This document shows positions 1-8,859 of a DNA stretch of 64,000 bases, piece after piece (within the stretch, counting starts at the first letter, position 1; every line of letters begins with the position of its first letter). This DNA comes from Rhizobiaceae bacterium CPCC 101076 (GTDB taxonomy: Bacteria; Pseudomonadota; Alphaproteobacteria; Rhizobiales; Methylopilaceae): the NCBI GenBank assembly GCA_003347645.1, contig QDFX01000010.1, forward strand, positions 85,599 through 149,598. The letters are read 5' to 3'. The translations under genes were made by a program, and so were the position numbers. The notes under the pieces were generated by a model. That model saw only the letters and a list, made by a program, of their open reading frames with translations, was not told the origin of the DNA and did no database searches.

Positions 1-393
1 GCCGTGCGCGAGCGCTCGCATGTCGGTATCGACATGCTGGTCCAGCGCTTCGGGCCGACGGGCAAGCGCATCTCGCTCGGCGCGATGAACCTCCTGATCC
101 TCTATGCACTCTGGTTGTTCGGCAAAGGCAGCTGGCAGCAGACGATCATAGGCATGCAGAGCCATACTCCGGTCACAGGCATCCCGCTCGCGGTCTATGC
201 GGTGGCGGGCCTCGTCTGCGCCGTCGCGATGACCGCCCTCTTCATCATCGACCTGTTCCGCCTCGTCACCGGTCGGGTGCGCGACGACGAACTGATTCAG
301 GTCCGCGAGACGCCGAACCATGACGACGTTCTGCTCGCGACCAACGGCAAGGCGCATGTCGTCCACGCGCCGACGGAGAACCCGCAGAAATGA
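1..393 (+). CDS. dctQ: TRAP transporter small permease DctQ, 5' truncated
   Basis: This is the C-terminal part of the four-helix small membrane subunit of a TRAP (tripartite ATP-independent periplasmic) importer. The frame is open from base 1, so the start lies outside the window; about 130 of the usual 170-200 residues are present. Three hydrophobic helices are visible (around the segments beginning LGAMNLLILYAL, the VYAVAGLVCAV stretch and FIIDLFRLV), followed by a charged cytoplasmic tail. Its stop overlaps the start of dctM by 4 bp (ATGA), as is typical of TRAP operons. DctQ bridges the solute-binding protein and the large DctM channel. The substrate cannot be read from this subunit. Confidence 0.9.
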   Translation, partial: AVRERSHVGIDMLVQRFGPTGKRISLGAMNLLILYALWLFGKGSWQQTIIGMQSHTPVTGIPLAVYAVAGLVCAVAMTALFIIDLFRLVTGRVRDDELIQVRETPNHDDVLLATNGKAHVVHAPTENPQK

Positions 394-1667
394 CCATCGT
401 CGTCTTCCTCGGTGTGCTCCTTGGCCTGATGGCGTTCGGCATGCCGATCGCCTTCGCCCTGATCCTCAGCGGCGTCGCGCTGATGTATCATCTCGATTTC
501 TTTGACGCCCAGCTCGTCGCGCAGAACCTGCTCAACGGTGCGGACAATTTCCCGCTGATGGCGGTGCCGTTCTTCCTGCTCGCCGGCGAGCTGATGAATG
601 CCGGCGGCATGTCACGGCGCATCGTCGATCTGTCGATCACCTTCTTCGGACATATCCGCGGCGGCCTCGGTTTCGTCGCCATCGGCACGGCTGTTCTGCT
701 CGCCAGCCTTTCGGGCTCGGCCATCGCCGACACTGCGGCCGTCGCGGCGCTGCTGATCCCGATGATGAAGAACAACGGCTACAATCTGGAGCGCTCGTCG
801 GGCCTGATCGCCTCCGCCGGCATCGTCGCGCCGATCCTGCCGCCGAGCATGTCCTTCATCATCTATGGCGTCGCCACCAACGTCTCGATCACCAAGCTGT
901 TCATGGCCGGCATCGCGCCCGCTTTGATGATGGCCGCGACCCTGTTCGCGACCTGGGCTTGGGTGGCGCGCCGTGAGAACGTGCCAGTCCAGGCTCGCGC
1001 GTCATGGCCGGTCCGCCTGAAGGCGATCGGCAACGCGTTCTGGGCGCTGCTCATGCCGGTGATCATCATCGGCGGCCTGCGCGCGGGCGTGTTCACGCCG
1101 ACGGAGACGGCCGTCGTCGCGGCGACCTACGCACTCGTCGTCGGCCTCTTCGTCTATCGCGGCCTCACCATTGCCGACCTGCCGAAGGTCTTCATCTCGG
1201 CGGCCAAGACGACCGCCGTGGTGATGTTCCTCGTCGCTTCGGCGATCTTCACCTCGTACATGATCACGCTCGCCGATCTGCCCGGCGAAGTGATCTCGCT
1301 GCTCGAGCCGATCCTCGACCATCCGAAGCTTCTGATGGCGGCGATCATGATCCTGCTGACGCTCGTCGGCACGGCCATGGACCTCACCCCGACGATCCTG
1401 ATCCTGGCGCCGGTGCTTGCGCCGCTAATCGGCAAGGCCGGCATCGACCAGGTCTATTTCGGCGTGATGTTCGTGATGGTCGGCGCGGTCGGCCTGCTCA
1501 CGCCGCCTGTCGGCACGGTGCTGAACGTCGTCTGCGGCGTCGCCGGAGTCAGCATGGAGGGCATCATTCGCGGCGTCTGGCCGTATGTCATCGCCTATAC
1601 GGCGCTGCTCGGCCTGTTCGTCATCTTTCCCGAACTCATCACCGTGCCAGCCGGCTGGCTGCACTGA
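390..1667 (+). CDS. dctM: TRAP transporter large permease DctM
   Basis: The 425-residue protein is the multi-helix channel subunit of a sodium-driven TRAP importer. It shows the family's features: the N-terminal GMPIAFAL segment, the FPLMAVPFFLLAGELMN motif, the SGSAIADTAAVAALLIP motif, the ILPPS motif near residue 150, and a C-terminal LTPPVGTVLNVV motif. Length is normal for DctM. The gene overlaps dctQ by 4 bp and is followed after 47 bp by the binding-protein gene, giving the order Q-M-P. It is a close paralogue of the DctM encoded at 27809-29086: same length, same first five residues and near-identical motif blocks. Confidence 0.95.
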   Translation: MTIVVFLGVLLGLMAFGMPIAFALILSGVALMYHLDFFDAQLVAQNLLNGADNFPLMAVPFFLLAGELMNAGGMSRRIVDLSITFFGHIRGGLGFVAIGTAVLLASLSGSAIADTAAVAALLIPMMKNNGYNLERSSGLIASAGIVAPILPPSMSFIIYGVATNVSITKLFMAGIAPALMMAATLFATWAWVARRENVPVQARASWPVRLKAIGNAFWALLMPVIIIGGLRAGVFTPTETAVVAATYALVVGLFVYRGLTIADLPKVFISAAKTTAVVMFLVASAIFTSYMITLADLPGEVISLLEPILDHPKLLMAAIMILLTLVGTAMDLTPTILILAPVLAPLIGKAGIDQVYFGVMFVMVGAVGLLTPPVGTVLNVVCGVAGVSMEGIIRGVWPYVIAYTALLGLFVIFPELITVPAGWLH

Positions 1668-1714
1668 TTTGGGATAACGCGCCGGGTTCAACCGGCAGGA
1701 CAGGAGGAAGAACC

Positions 1715-2716
1715 ATGAAACGGATCGTGACAGCGGCGCTGTTTCTCGCGCTGAGTACGGCGGCAGGCGCCGCGCAGGACGTGCAGACGCGGCTCATCCG
1801 CTTCGGCTACGGCCTCAACGAGGATTCCAACCAGGGCCGCGCGGTCCGCTATTTCGCCGAGGAGGTCAACAAGGCTTCCGGCGGCAAGATGAAGGTCCGC
1901 GCCATCGGCGCCGCGGCCCTCGGCCCCGACACGCAGATGCAGAACGCCCTCATGGGCGGCGCGCAGGAGATGATGGTCGGCTCGACCGCGACCCTCGTCG
2001 GTACCGTCAAGGAATTCGGCATCTGGGATACGCCCTTCCTCTTCAACAACGAGAAGGAAGCCGACGCCGTGCTCGACAGCCCGGTCGGCCAGAAGCTTCT
2101 CGACAAGCTGCAGGAGAAGAACCTCGTTGGTCTCGTCTATTGGGAGAATGGCTTCCGCAACCTCACCAACAGCCGCCATCAGGTGAAGTCGGCCGAGGAC
2201 ATGCAGGGCATCAAGGTCCGTGTGATGCAGAACCCGATCGCGCTCGACACCTTCAAGGCGGTCGGCTCGAACGCGGTTCCGATGGCCTTCTCCGAGCTCT
2301 TCACCGCGCTCGAGACCAAGGCGGTCGACGGCCAGGAGAACCCCTACACGACGATCCTGTCGTCGAAGTTCTACGAGGTTCAGAAGTACCTGACCGTCAC
2401 CAACCACATGTACTCGCCCTGGATCGTCCTGGTGTCGAAGCAGTGGTGGGACAAGCTCTCGGCCGACGAGAAGAAGATCCTGATGGATGCCGCCATCGCC
2501 TCGCGGAAGTTCGAGCGTGAGGACACCCGTGCGCAGTCGACGAAGGCGCTTGAGGATCTGAAGAAGGCCGGAATGGACGTCTCGGTCCTGCCGGAATCCG
2601 AGATCGCCAAGTTCCGCGAGAAGTCGAAGAGCGTGCAGGAGACCGTCATCGCCTCGGTCGGCAAGCCGCTCTGGGACGAGGTCCAGGCCGAGATCGCCAA
2701 GGTCCGCGGTCAGTAA
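1715..2716 (+). CDS. dctP: TRAP transporter solute-binding protein DctP
   Basis: This 333-residue periplasmic binding protein of the DctP family has a short signal peptide (MKRIVTAALFLALSTAAGAA, cleavage probably after AGAA). The mature protein contains the family hallmark region KVRVMQNPIALDTFKAVGSNAVPMAF, in which the conserved Arg pairs with a carboxylate of the ligand, and the later LETKAVDGQENP motif. The family mostly binds organic and sugar acids. The ATG at 1715 is preceded by a strong GGAGGAAG ribosome site. It lies downstream of dctQM, whereas the second TRAP set in this window has the order P-Q-M. Ligand unknown; a sugar acid is a reasonable guess. Confidence 0.93.
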   Translation: MKRIVTAALFLALSTAAGAAQDVQTRLIRFGYGLNEDSNQGRAVRYFAEEVNKASGGKMKVRAIGAAALGPDTQMQNALMGGAQEMMVGSTATLVGTVKEFGIWDTPFLFNNEKEADAVLDSPVGQKLLDKLQEKNLVGLVYWENGFRNLTNSRHQVKSAEDMQGIKVRVMQNPIALDTFKAVGSNAVPMAFSELFTALETKAVDGQENPYTTILSSKFYEVQKYLTVTNHMYSPWIVLVSKQWWDKLSADEKKILMDAAIASRKFEREDTRAQSTKALEDLKKAGMDVSVLPESEIAKFREKSKSVQETVIASVGKPLWDEVQAEIAKVRGQ

Positions 2717-2725
2717 TCCGAAGCC

Positions 2726-2755
2726 GCGATACGCCGACTCCCGCCGGCGTATCGC
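2726..2755 (+). terminator. 11-bp GC-rich hairpin after dctP
   Basis: Ten bases after the dctP stop an exact 11-bp inverted repeat (GCGATACGCCG, 2726-2736, with its complement at 2745-2755) encloses an 8-base loop. No T-tract follows. It is well placed to end or protect the 3' end of the TRAP transcript. Confidence 0.6.
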
Positions 2756-2810
2756 CCGCCATCGACATGCCGGACTTCCGTTCTACCTTGGTCGTAGATG
2801 GAGGTTCGTC

Positions 2811-3182
2811 ATGACGAGCAGGCTTTTCGCGACGGCGTTCTCACTGGTTCTCATCAGTTCCCATGCCAGTGCACATCACGGCTGGTCCTGGGCCGAGGCG
2901 GATCAAGTCAATCTCGAAGGCACCGTCCAGGACATCTATATCGGCCCGCCGCATCCGACCCTGAAGGTCGCGACGTCCGATGGCGTCTGGACGGTCGAAC
3001 TCGGCAATCCCAACCAGACCCAGCGCTCGGGTTTCGTCGAGGGGGCCGCCAAGAAAGGCGACCGGATCATCGCCCGCGGCAACCGCTCGCAGGACAAGGC
3101 CGAGAAGCGGATGAAGGCGGTGCAGATCACCGTCGGCGAGAAGCGTTTCGATATCTATCCGGACCGCATCAAGGCACAGTAA
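2811..3182 (+). CDS. Small secreted protein, DUF6152-like
   Basis: The 123-residue protein has a clear signal peptide (MTSRLFATAFSLVLISSHASA) followed directly by an AHHGW motif and a compact beta-rich domain. The AHHGW start and the LEGTVQDIYIGPPHPTLKV pattern match the DUF6152 family, periplasmic proteins of unknown function with an OB-like appearance; the paired histidines could bind metal, but that is speculation. It is separated by 7 bp from the following membrane protein gene, and DUF6152 genes are commonly found beside such membrane proteins, so the two probably work together. A GGAGG site precedes the ATG. Confidence 0.75.
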   Translation: MTSRLFATAFSLVLISSHASAHHGWSWAEADQVNLEGTVQDIYIGPPHPTLKVATSDGVWTVELGNPNQTQRSGFVEGAAKKGDRIIARGNRSQDKAEKRMKAVQITVGEKRFDIYPDRIKAQ

Positions 3183-3189
3183 TTCCTGC

Positions 3190-3666
3190 ATGGAATTCCT
3201 GCAGGCTCTCTCGGACTGGCAGGTCGCAGCCGCGATCCGCCAGTCGCCCGTGCTCTATCCGCTGGTCAACGCGGCGCATATCCTGTCGCTGGGACTGGTG
3301 ATCGGTGCCATCGCCACGCTGGACCTTCGGCTGCTCGGCCTTTTCCGGACTGCCTCGGTCGCCGAACTTGCGCCGCCGCTCTGGCGTGTCGCGGCCGTCG
3401 GAGTGCTGTTCGCGGTCATGACCGGGTTTCTCCTGTTCAGCGTCCGCGCCCCGAGCTATGCGGCGAATCCGGCCTTCATCCTCAAGCTCGCGCTCGTCGG
3501 CATCGGCCTGCTGAACGCCGTCGCGGTTCACGCCAACCCGCATTGGCGTCGAGCCCTGAATGGAGGCGCGGTTCATGGATCGATCCGCGTGTCGGCCGCC
3601 TTGTCGCTGCTGACCTGGACCGGTGCGATCTTCGCCGGTCGTTGGATCGGCTTCCTGCAGGACTAG
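3190..3666 (+). CDS. Four-helix inner membrane protein (DUF2214/DUF6644-like)
   Basis: A 158-residue, strongly hydrophobic protein with about four transmembrane helices. It contains two histidines close to membrane segments (NAAHILSL near residue 30, and VHANPHW near residue 115), an arrangement seen in small membrane proteins suspected of binding haem. It starts 7 bp after the DUF6152-like gene and is probably co-transcribed with it. No enzymatic motif is visible. Its TAG stop shares the palindromic CTAG with the stop of the convergent small gene on the other strand. Confidence 0.7.
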   Translation: MEFLQALSDWQVAAAIRQSPVLYPLVNAAHILSLGLVIGAIATLDLRLLGLFRTASVAELAPPLWRVAAVGVLFAVMTGFLLFSVRAPSYAANPAFILKLALVGIGLLNAVAVHANPHWRRALNGGAVHGSIRVSAALSLLTWTGAIFAGRWIGFLQD

Positions 3667-3860
3667 ATGGTCGGGACGAGTGCCTTGCCCATCCAGAACA
3701 GCGCGGTTCCGAGGAAGATGCCGAGCACGCAAGCGGCAGCCTGAATGCCGGCCTGCACCGTGAACGGTGTCTGTTCTTCCACTAACTCGCTGGTAACCCA
3801 AGGATCGTCGGACTCGATCGACTTGAGGTTGAACTGCGCTGGAGTGATGATCGGAACCAT
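3663..3860 (-). CDS. Small single-pass membrane protein, hypothetical
   Basis: A 65-residue ORF with a polar N-terminal half and one hydrophobic helix (VQAGIQAAACVLGIFLGTALFW) near the C-terminus, so a bitopic membrane protein is predicted. The stop overlaps that of the convergent upstream gene within CTAG, which suggests a real gene fitted against its neighbour. No family is recognised. Confidence 0.5.
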   Translation of the reverse strand: MVPIITPAQFNLKSIESDDPWVTSELVEEQTPFTVQAGIQAAACVLGIFLGTALFWMGKALVPTI

Positions 3861-4061
3861 GTCTGTGCCGTTCGGAAACGTCTGGCGCTGACATTATCGC
3901 ATTAGTTGCATCAAACGCGTTCCGAAAACTCGTAAAACTTTAAGGATCGAGCCGTCGTGTGCCTATTCGGGAAAGCTTCGCTTTACCGAGATTTCAGCTT
4001 CAGCCGAACTATCCCTATTAAGGCCGAGTTTGTCCGTTTCCGTTCGCAGCGGGAGCACGGA

Positions 4062-4154
4062 ATGAACGACACCGAGATCATAAAGCTGGTCGCGTATGCC
4101 GGCGCCGTCGGAATCCTGATTTCCGCCGTCGCCTACAAGCTCATCTTCCATTGA
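4062..4154 (+). CDS. 30-residue membrane miniprotein, hypothetical
   Basis: An ATG at 4062, preceded by GGGAGCACGGA, opens a 30-residue protein consisting almost entirely of one transmembrane helix (VAYAGAVGILISAVAYKLIF) with a short acidic N-terminus. A longer in-frame reading from 3957 exists, but its first 35 residues look non-coding. No family is recognised. Such miniproteins often modulate membrane complexes; nothing here says which. Confidence 0.4.
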   Translation: MNDTEIIKLVAYAGAVGILISAVAYKLIFH

Positions 4155-4160
4155 GCGGAT

Positions 4161-4340
4161 TTACCGCTCCTCACCGTCCAGGGCATGCTCGACAGCCGCG
4201 ATCGTCAATTCGAGATCCGCGATCTTTCGAAGAGCATTGTCGGAGGGCAGGCAACCGGCATCGGCGGCGTGTTCGAGCAGGCGGCGCTGCTCGTCGGACA
4301 ACAGCTTCACGAGCTGCTTGAGTTTCTGTTTGCTGGTCAT
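4161..4340 (-). CDS. Small helical cytosolic protein, hypothetical
   Basis: A 59-residue protein from the ATG at 4340 (an upstream in-frame start at 4382 is possible). The composition is helical and amphipathic, rich in K, L, E and A with no membrane segment. No family is recognised. It is convergent with the miniprotein gene ending at 4154. Confidence 0.4.
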   Translation of the reverse strand: MTSKQKLKQLVKLLSDEQRRLLEHAADAGCLPSDNALRKIADLELTIAAVEHALDGEER

Positions 4341-4532
4341 CGAGACGGCATAGTTGTGGTGCCGCGGAATTGCTAGACTCACCTAGTAAATGAGCGTGTA
4401 CGACGCACCATTCATTTGTCCGTGTTGCGGACGGGCACGCAACGGCATCGCGTTGACGAGAACGTGAAGTAACCTCCGTCACCCTCGCTACGTATCTGCG
4501 AGTGGGTTGGGCTGAGTTTTTGAGGGACTGAC

Positions 4533-5477
4533 ATGCTTTTCCGCCGTCCGAGCGATATCGCTCCGTCCGAGATCACGCCAAAGCACATCTTTCTGAACCG
4601 CCGCCAGATCATGGCGGGCGCGATCGGCTCCGCCGCAGCCATCATGCTTCCGGCGGTCTCGCATGCAGCATCGCTGCAGGTGACAAAGAGCCCGCTGTCG
4701 ACCGACGAGCCGGCGACCTCGCTCGACGACATCACGAGCTACAACAATTTCTATGAGTTCGGCACCGACAAGTCTGATCCGAAGGCGAATTCGGGGACAC
4801 TGAAGACCAAACCCTGGACGGTGAAGGTCGACGGCCTCGTCGACAAGCCCGGCGACTACCAGCTCGAAGACTTCATCAAGCCTTACGCGCTGGAGGAACG
4901 CGTCTATCGGATGCGTTGCGTAGAGGGCTGGTCCATGGTCATCCCATGGGACGGCTTCCCGCTGGCCGAGGTCCTCAAACAGGTCGCGCCGCAGTCTGCC
5001 GCAAAATACGTTGCTTTTGAAACCCTCGTTCGTCCCGCGGAAATGTCGGGACAGCGCGGCTTCCTGCAGGCGCTCGACTGGCCCTATCGCGAGGGCTTGC
5101 GGCTCGATGAGGCGATGCACCCGCTGACCATTCTGGCGACCGGCATCTATGGCGAGCCGATCCCGAACCAGAACGGCGCGCCACTCAGGCTCGTCGTGCC
5201 GTGGAAGTACGGCTTCAAGGGCATCAAGTCGATCGTCCGCATCAGTTTGGTCGATAAGCAGCCGCAGACCTCATGGAACATGCAGAACGCGCGGGAGTAC
5301 GGCTTCTATTCGAACGTCAATCCGGCGGTCGACCATCCGCGCTGGAGCCAGGCGACGGAGCGGCGGATCGGCGAGGGCGGCATCTTCGCCAAGCGTCGGC
5401 CGACCTTGCCGTTCAACGGCTATGGCGACCAGGTCGCGAGCCTCTATTCCGGAATGGATCTTCGGACCTACTACTGA
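4533..5477 (+). CDS. msrP: Periplasmic methionine-sulfoxide reductase, molybdopterin subunit MsrP
   Basis: The 314-residue protein is the catalytic subunit of MsrPQ (formerly YedYZ), which reduces oxidised methionines in periplasmic proteins. It has a twin-arginine-type leader ([17 protein letters not shown]) for export of the folded enzyme. The [19 protein letters not shown] block contains the Cys that ligates molybdenum. Later blocks ([21 protein letters not shown], and the C-terminal [15 protein letters not shown]) are characteristic of the family. Length is normal. It overlaps msrQ by one base (TGATG). Confidence 0.96.
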   Translation: MLFRRPSDIAPSEITPKHIFLNRRQIMAGAIGSAAAIMLPAVSHAASLQVTKSPLSTDEPATSLDDITSYNNFYEFGTDKSDPKANSGTLKTKPWTVKVDGLVDKPGDYQLEDFIKPYALEERVYRMRCVEGWSMVIPWDGFPLAEVLKQVAPQSAAKYVAFETLVRPAEMSGQRGFLQALDWPYREGLRLDEAMHPLTILATGIYGEPIPNQNGAPLRLVVPWKYGFKGIKSIVRISLVDKQPQTSWNMQNAREYGFYSNVNPAVDHPRWSQATERRIGEGGIFAKRRPTLPFNGYGDQVASLYSGMDLRTYY

Positions 5478-6109
5478 TGCGCCTGACCGCTACCCAAGCG
5501 AAGTTCAGCGTCTGGCTGCTCTATGTCGTGGCGTTCTTGCCGGCGATCTGGATGGCCTGGCTGACCGTCAACGATGCGCTCGGCGCCGACCCGGTGCGGG
5601 AACTGGAGCATCGCCTCGGGCTCTGGGCCCTCAGATTCCTGATCCTCGCGCTCTGCGTCACGCCGATCCGCCAGCTCTTCCGCATTAATCTGCTGCGCTA
5701 CCGCAGGGCGCTCGGCCTGTCGGCATTCTGGTATGCGCTGATCCACCTGCTCGTCTGGCTGTTCCTCGATCGCCAGCTCGAAATGCAGGCGATCGTCGCG
5801 GACATCATCAAGCGGCCCTACATTACGATCGGCATGGCCGCTTTTGCGCTCCTGATCCCGCTCGCGCTGACGTCGAACCGGTTCTCGATCCGCAAGCTCG
5901 GTGGAGCGGCCTGGGCCAGGCTGCACAAGCTCGCCTATGTGGCGACAGCCCTGGCCGCGCTGCATTTCGTGATGGTGGTGAAGTCCTGGCCGCCGGAACC
6001 TTTGATCTATTCCGCGATCGTCGCCACGCTGCTGCTCTTCCGCGCGGTCCAGGCCGCGCGGTTGAGGCGGCGGGCGGAACCAGCGCCGCTGCCTCGTCCC
6101 GCCCGCTGA
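5477..6109 (+). CDS. msrQ: Haem-binding membrane subunit MsrQ
   Basis: This 210-residue inner-membrane b-type haem protein passes electrons from the respiratory chain to MsrP. About six hydrophobic helices are visible. Haem-ligand histidines are expected in the segments ALIHLLVWLFLD and LHKLAYVATALAALHFVMVVK. The start at 5477 is set by the TGATG junction with msrP; a longer upstream reading in this frame is only the shadow of msrP. Confidence 0.95.
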   Translation: MRLTATQAKFSVWLLYVVAFLPAIWMAWLTVNDALGADPVRELEHRLGLWALRFLILALCVTPIRQLFRINLLRYRRALGLSAFWYALIHLLVWLFLDRQLEMQAIVADIIKRPYITIGMAAFALLIPLALTSNRFSIRKLGGAAWARLHKLAYVATALAALHFVMVVKSWPPEPLIYSAIVATLLLFRAVQAARLRRRAEPAPLPRPAR

Positions 6110-6113
6110 CGCA

Positions 6114-6381
6114 TCAGTCGTCGTCGCGCTTGCTGCGGATCACTTCAGCCGTGCGCGGATCGACCTTGAGGTCGACGCGATGGCCTTCCGGCGCCGTCGT
6201 ATCGATCTCGTAGAGGCCGTCATCGCTTTCGATCTCGGTGATGCGGGTGTTATCCGGTGGCTTCCAGCTTCGAGGAGACCGCGCTCGGGCTCAGCCAGTT
6301 GCTGCGATCGCCATGCCAGTCGTCGTCCGCGAGTGCCGGGACAGGACATCGTCGGTGGAACGATCGGCGATCCGCGCTCAA
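6114..6381 (-). pseudogene. Frameshifted PepSY-domain protein
   Basis: Read on the minus strand, two frames together give a PepSY-like protein: an upstream frame containing ALADDDWHGD and WLSPSAVSSKLEATG ends at a stop (6250-6252), and the next frame continues RITEIESDDGLYEIDTTAPEGHRVD and VDPRTAEVIRSKRDDD to a stop at 6114. Removing one base from the run near 6250-6254 would join them as ...EATGYTRITEIESDDG... No convincing signal peptide precedes it, although PepSY proteins of this size normally have one, so the 5' end may also be damaged. A sequencing error cannot be excluded. Confidence 0.55.
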
Positions 6382-6484
6382 TCAGAGGCTCGATCGTCTG
6401 GTCTCCGAAGCCGTACACGCCTTGACTGCGAACGCTGCCGTCCGGGCGGTGGAGCATGCCGCCCGATTGTGGTTGGTCTGACGA

Positions 6485-8650
6485 CTAGCTGACGCGGCGA
6501 AGCGACGAGGTGTTTTCGACGACCGCCCCGGCGGGCGGAGCGGCCTCCAGCAGTTCGACGATCGAAGCGACCGGCGCCGGGCGCGACAGCAGGTAGCCCT
6601 GCAGGTATTCGCAGCCGCAAAGCCGCATCATCTGGGCCTGTTCGGCGGTCTCCACACCTTCGGAGACGACTTCGAGCTTCATGCTGTCGGCGACCGCGAC
6701 CAGAGCGCGGACCAGGCCGATGCTTTCCGGATTGGTCGTCATCTCCTGCACGAACGAGCGGTCGATCTTGATGCGGTCGAGCGGGAAGGAGCGCAGAGCG
6801 CCGATCGACGAGAACCCGGTGCCGAAATCGTCCAGTGCCACGGTCACACCGAGCTTGCGGAGTTCCGCGAGCTTCCGGGCGGCGGCATCCGGATCGTCGA
6901 TCAGGACGTTTTCGGTCAGTTCGATCTCGATCTGGTGCGGCTTCACGCGGTGGCGCTTCAGGATCTTCTGGAAACCCGCGGGATAGCTCGGGTCGCGGAG
7001 CTGCATCGGGGAGACGTTCACCGAGACACGCAGATCGGGCCAGTGGCGCATGTCCTGACAGACACGGTCGAGCACAAAGTCGCCGATGTCGCGGATCAGG
7101 CCGGACTCCTCAGCGGCTGCAACCAGCTTGGCCGGGGAGACATAGCCGAGCTCCGGCGAATTCCAGCGGATCAAGGCTTCGAGACCGGTCACCCCCATGT
7201 CGCTGGAGCGGGCGATCGGCTGGTAGAACACTTCGAGCTCGCCGGCTTGGAACGCATTCCAGAGATGGTTCTCGAATTGCTTCTTCTCGAGCGCGCCGGT
7301 CTCCATGGAAGACATGTAACCGAGCGGCTCGCGGACACCGTCGCCCTTGGCCTGGTACATCGCCATGTCGGCTTGGCGGATCAGTTCTTCCGCCTCCGCG
7401 TCGCCCGTTGCCGTGGTCGTGTAGCCGACCGCGCACGAGACATGGAATTCGACACCGCAAACGTTGAACGGAACCCCCAGGGCGCCGGACAGCATGGCCG
7501 CCACGCCGGCGACGTTCGCGGCGTTCACGCCGACAAGCGCCACCACGAACTCGTCGCCGCCGACGCGGGCGAGCAGGGAGCCGGCCGGTAGAACCTGGAC
7601 GAAACGCTCGGCGATTTCCCGGACGAGCTGGTCGCCACCATGGTGGCCGACTGAATCGTTGACCCCCTTGAAGCCGTTGATGTCGAGATAGATGACGGCG
7701 AGTTCACCGCGTGAGGCGGCTTGGCGGCATTGCTTGGAGCCTAGCAGTTCGCTCAAACCCTTGCGGTTGGACAATCCGGTGAGGTGGTCGCGACGTGCCG
7801 CGATATTCGCCTGCTGCTCGCTCCACGACAGGGCGGATGCCAGGGTCCGGGCCCTGAAGCCGATCAGGAACATGGTCAGGGTGAACACGCCGAGTGCTCC
7901 GGCGAGCGGCATCGCCGCCGTCCGCAGCAGAGCCTCGCCAGGCTTCGGCGGTGTCCAGGTCAATTCAGCGATCGTCGCACCTGATGCGTCAGCCAGCGCA
8001 AACGAGTCCTGCCCGTCGATGGGGTCGTTGGAGACGTTCAGGTCCTGGAGCAGGAAGCTCCGGCCGAGTTCGCCGAGCCGCTCCTCGTTGAGATATTGCG
8101 CCATGATCAGCATGGGCATCGTCGATTTGTCGGAGCTGCCGGCCGTTTCGACAGGTGTGATCGGCGCGGCGCCGACCATCAGGACGCCGCTTGGCCCGCG
8201 GGCGAGGATCGTACGCGCTTGCGCCCGGTCCACCGGAACATTCCGCGTCACGTCCAGTGCGGTCTTGATGATGTCCTTGCTGACGATCGCGTCCGCCGCG
8301 TCGCCGCCTTCGAGAGCCCAGCCGTATTTGATCTCTCCTTCAGGGGAGACGATCACCAAGGCGTCGGCGATTTCGGTGCCTGTGATGCCGGTGCCGATGT
8401 TGGCGTCGATCCAGCCGCGGTCATCACGGTGATACGCCTGATAGGCTTCGTCCCACCAGGCATAGTCATTGGTCAGCGCTTCGAGTTTGTGCCGCGCGGA
8501 GGCCAGCCCCCCGGTCACCATGGTGCGGGTAGCCGACGCAGCCTCGATATCGTGCTGCTTCGCCATCCAGAATGTCATCAGGCCAACGGTCAGAAATGTG
8601 ACCATGGCTCCGATCGCCAGGCAGATCGTGATTTGGCGCGTCAAACTCAT
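6485..8650 (-). CDS. Membrane-bound CHASE4-GGDEF-EAL cyclic-di-GMP protein
   Basis: The 721-residue signalling protein begins with one transmembrane helix (residues ~5-30), a periplasmic CHASE4-type sensor (NDYAWWDEAYQAY near residue 65) and a second helix near residue 250. A GGDEF domain follows with an intact GGDEF signature (ARVGGDEFVVAL), then an EAL domain with the signature GLEALIRWNSPELGY, an NVSPMQLRD block and DDFGTGFSS. Both halves therefore keep catalytic signatures, so synthesis and hydrolysis of cyclic di-GMP are both possible. It is transcribed alone and convergent with msrPQ. The ligand sensed is unknown. Confidence 0.95.
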   Translation of the reverse strand: MSLTRQITICLAIGAMVTFLTVGLMTFWMAKQHDIEAASATRTMVTGGLASARHKLEALTNDYAWWDEAYQAYHRDDRGWIDANIGTGITGTEIADALVIVSPEGEIKYGWALEGGDAADAIVSKDIIKTALDVTRNVPVDRAQARTILARGPSGVLMVGAAPITPVETAGSSDKSTMPMLIMAQYLNEERLGELGRSFLLQDLNVSNDPIDGQDSFALADASGATIAELTWTPPKPGEALLRTAAMPLAGALGVFTLTMFLIGFRARTLASALSWSEQQANIAARRDHLTGLSNRKGLSELLGSKQCRQAASRGELAVIYLDINGFKGVNDSVGHHGGDQLVREIAERFVQVLPAGSLLARVGGDEFVVALVGVNAANVAGVAAMLSGALGVPFNVCGVEFHVSCAVGYTTTATGDAEAEELIRQADMAMYQAKGDGVREPLGYMSSMETGALEKKQFENHLWNAFQAGELEVFYQPIARSSDMGVTGLEALIRWNSPELGYVSPAKLVAAAEESGLIRDIGDFVLDRVCQDMRHWPDLRVSVNVSPMQLRDPSYPAGFQKILKRHRVKPHQIEIELTENVLIDDPDAAARKLAELRKLGVTVALDDFGTGFSSIGALRSFPLDRIKIDRSFVQEMTTNPESIGLVRALVAVADSMKLEVVSEGVETAEQAQMMRLCGCEYLQGYLLSRPAPVASIVELLEAAPPAGAVVENTSSLRRVS

Positions 8651-8859
8651 GGCACCCCTCGACCTTGTGATCCTTTACACGACCGATCTTGCAGGCGCCT
8701 TTTAAGGTCTTCGCAAATCTTAGTTAATTTCGATTATTATTGTTAATCAACGGTTTACCAGTAGGGGCCGGCCTGACCCCGTTTGTATGCGATTGCCGCT
8801 AAGAGAGGTTTATGGTTTATAAAACGTTAACGTGATCGGTAGCGTGCGGGTCGGTCCAA

